Source: Caballeronia sordidicola (GTDB taxonomy: Bacteria > Pseudomonadota > Gammaproteobacteria > Burkholderiales > Burkholderiaceae). Taken from it: a stretch of DNA of 33,903 nucleotides. How positions within the stretch are numbered: the first letter of the stretch is position 1; every line of letters begins with the position of its first letter. The translations under genes and the position numbers were made by a program. The notes below the pieces were generated by a model. The model did not search any database, had not been told where the DNA came from, and was given only the letters and a program-made list of their open reading frames with translations. The DNA is taken from assembly GCF_001544455.2 (NCBI RefSeq), contig NZ_FCOC02000037.1:1-33903 (forward strand). The letters run 5' to 3'. Shown piece by piece: positions 33,301-33,903 of this stretch.

Positions 33301-33637
33301 TTTTCAGGATGGTGAAGTGCCGTTGTTCCTGATCAGTTTGAAGGCGGGCGGAGTGGGTTTGAACCTGACTGCCGCCGATACGGTGATTCACTACGATCCG
33401 TGGTGGAATCCGGCGGCGGAGAACCAGGCGACGGACCGTGCGCATCGGTTGGGGCAGTTGAAGCCGGTGTTTGTGTACAAGCTGATCGTGGCGGGGAGTA
33501 TTGAGGAACGCATCGTGGCCATGCAGGACCGGAAGGCCGCTCTCGCCGATAGTATTTTGCGTGAGGACGCAAAGGCCGGGGCCAAGTTCTCGGCGGAGGA
33601 TATTGAGGCGTTGCTGGCCCCAATGCCACAGGGGTGA
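30332..33637 (+). CDS. SNF2-family helicase-like ATPase with N-terminal SWIM zinc finger
   Basis: 1101 residues from ATG 30332; a GTG at 30320 is an alternative. A SWIM zinc finger sits near the N-terminus (CSCPVGLHCKH, Cys71, Cys73, Cys79, His81). A long middle region (about 120-600) has no motif I recognise. The SNF2 core contains Walker A DDMGLGKT (about 660), the DEAQ box (about 756), LTGTPLENHLGELW (about 785), and in the C-terminal half VLLFSQFTGML, LISLKAGGVGLNLT and QATDRAHRLGQ (about 1031). Such enzymes are double-stranded-nucleic-acid translocases; E. coli RapA is a distant relative that recycles RNA polymerase. The target of this one is unknown. It lies 70 bp after pncC on the same strand. 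Confidence 0.93.
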   Translation: MPEFAYDTAQIIKWLGAHTVAKARGYVDEVRHLHWDNNVLCAQVKGTQRQPYRVEVVFSHDRGALKAHGRCSCPVGLHCKHAAAVLLATASDKPVEPDTVRAEVAGWLEGFRSRFASTRTTAAKKTAEPNGTLALAYVLGMSRVMRAPEVALHKVRLGPDGSLQKLDRPWTNFDAALVKQPKFVSDDDLTILRALIIGRTRNDVGGFALHGEEGADLMQRMLATGRLFTATPSSQDVGEPRRPLTSGEARPGSIEWTPDADDRVRPVLQTEPASTLVITTEPLWFADAQTREAGIVDMPQPARQLVDYLAMPPISLDEAPLVGAMLREVASDLPPPPGHEALTVHVVDVEPVPVLVLDTQPISGTWRPREERSAASVLDFALLSFDYDGLSVDPTQATTIMRSESGDMIQVKRRHDVETRYSNQLYELGFRKIPAHQRFGPKPIPTGVLGLPASAAWALFTGDVVPTLRNEGWRISMSPEFRFDFIEIDDIQGTARHGTDGWFDLELGIAVGDRSVRLEPLLADLFQRDRRWLAGAIDSIPDDEGIELNTDKGERLRLRASRIKPVVRVLIDLFDTLGTQPLRVSEKDAGRLEALGDSGRWQFHGDVSIRELAQRLQEGPGLRDVPIPRGLNAELRVYQREGLNWMQFLRERDLSGVLADDMGLGKTVQTLAHILVEKESGRLDRPALVVLPTTLVHNWREEARKFAPALRVLDLHGPQRKDRFDQISEHDLVLTTYPLLWRDQAMLSMHEYHLLILDEAQTVKNVATKAAKGIRDLSARHRLCLTGTPLENHLGELWAQFDFLLPGFLGTQKDFTKRWRTPIEKYEDPVRRDLLVRRIRPFMLRRRKDEVAKELPQKTTIVRTVSLEGSQRDLYETVRIAMQEKVRIAVADQGLARSHIVVLEALLKLRQVCCDPSLVKLTRAKRVEESAKLDLLLDMLPELLEEGRRVLLFSQFTGMLAIIAGALDKAGLPYVTLTGDTRDRVTPVKRFQDGEVPLFLISLKAGGVGLNLTAADTVIHYDPWWNPAAENQATDRAHRLGQLKPVFVYKLIVAGSIEERIVAMQDRKAALADSILREDAKAGAKFSAEDIEALLAPMPQG

Positions 33638-33833
33638 TGTGTGTTTTTTGGACGCTTTTTAGCGCCCTGGGCGCGGGAGGGGTTTAGGTTTGTGGTGCTG
33701 GGGTTGTGCTGGGGCCTGCTTTTTGCGCATGCGCGCATTCCCTGTTCGTTGCTCCTTTTTAGCACTGTTGGCCACTGTCCGTGGCGGGACTTCATTTCTT
33801 TTTCCAACGGCGAAAAAGAAACGAAGGGCGCTT
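33638..33833. other. Region downstream of the helicase gene
   Basis: 196 bp, T- and G-rich on the plus strand, with short low-significance hairpins such as GCGCC-CTG-GGCGC (33662-33674). I see no convincing terminator or gene apart from the A/T-rich hairpin listed separately. Confidence 0.35.
33795..33821. repeat. AT-rich 10-bp inverted repeat
   Basis: TTTCTTTTTC (33795-33804) and its exact complement GAAAAAGAAA (33812-33821) flank a 7-base loop. Pyrimidine/purine hairpins of this kind are common between genes in Burkholderia relatives (my recollection). It could act as a terminator-like element for genes on either side. Confidence 0.45.
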
Positions 33834-33902
33834 TCACACTCCAAGTGCAACAGCGGGGTCAATGACAATGCCGTGCTTGGCGCAGTTTTCAATAAAGACC
33901 TC
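33834..33902 (-). CDS. Possible C-terminal end of a gene entering from the right edge
   Basis: On the minus strand the frame is open from the window edge for 22 codons and ends in TGA at 33836-33834. The product tail would be EVFIENCAKHGIVIDPAVAL plus two residues. The composition looks protein-like, and the hairpin just beyond it would suit a gene end. The piece is too short to assign a family, and chance cannot be excluded. Confidence 0.3.
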   Translation of the reverse strand, partial: EVFIENCAKHGIVIDPAVALGV

Positions 33903-33903
33903 A

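Noticed and set aside
1..33903. Search for CRISPR arrays, insertion sequences, integrases, tRNA genes, attachment sites or defence genes.
   Set aside because: None seen by reading. The only tandem repeats are the coding 171-bp units in the adhesin and a 12-bp duplication before bamE.

Overview
The window reads as a chromosomal segment of a betaproteobacterium of the Burkholderiaceae, most likely Paraburkholderia, Caballeronia or Burkholderia. The evidence is the high GC content, the gene order leuS-lptE-holA-proA next to bamE/dapB with a divergent fur, HemJ-type haem synthesis, and hybrid MaeB. This assignment rests on gene content and order; no database search was run. Nearly all of the window is core housekeeping DNA. 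The accessory part is the first 8 kb.

Layout. Positions 1-7629 (all minus strand) form a surface and secretion locus. A type I secretion operon (ABC transporter, HlyD-type adaptor, TolC-type outer-membrane protein with a very long N-terminal extension) is closed by a strong terminator. It is followed by the N-terminal part of a trimeric autotransporter adhesin that runs off the left edge. 8165-9384 holds cutC (+) and hemJ (-), convergent. 9429-18498 (minus) is a long colinear run read as bamE, dapB, exbB, exbD, leuS, lptE, holA, proA: envelope biogenesis, lysine/peptidoglycan precursor synthesis, an energising proton channel, leucyl-tRNA synthesis, DNA polymerase III delta and proline synthesis. 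fur (+) diverges from bamE and converges on the tkt-gap operon (-) across a shared hairpin terminator.

22692-23915 (+) carries a VOC/glyoxalase-fold protein and rsmE. It converges on an overlapping pair (-) made of a putative lipid-anchored guanyl-specific ribonuclease and its barstar-family inhibitor. Next come a structured, terminator-ended intergenic stretch that may encode a small RNA (+), and then maeB (-). 28158-33637 (+) is thiL-pgpA-pncC followed by a SWIM/SNF2 helicase-like ATPase. The last 270 bp hold a hairpin and possibly the 3' end of another minus-strand gene.

The points most worth a second look are: the adhesin placed behind a type I secretion operon; the roughly 250-residue Pro/Ala-rich periplasmic extension on its TolC-like protein; the lipoprotein RNase/barstar pair; and the candidate sRNA between that pair and maeB. 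I found no CRISPR array, transposase, tRNA or rRNA, and no clearly undescribed system. Several start codons were chosen from Shine-Dalgarno (SD) evidence and are noted entry by entry.
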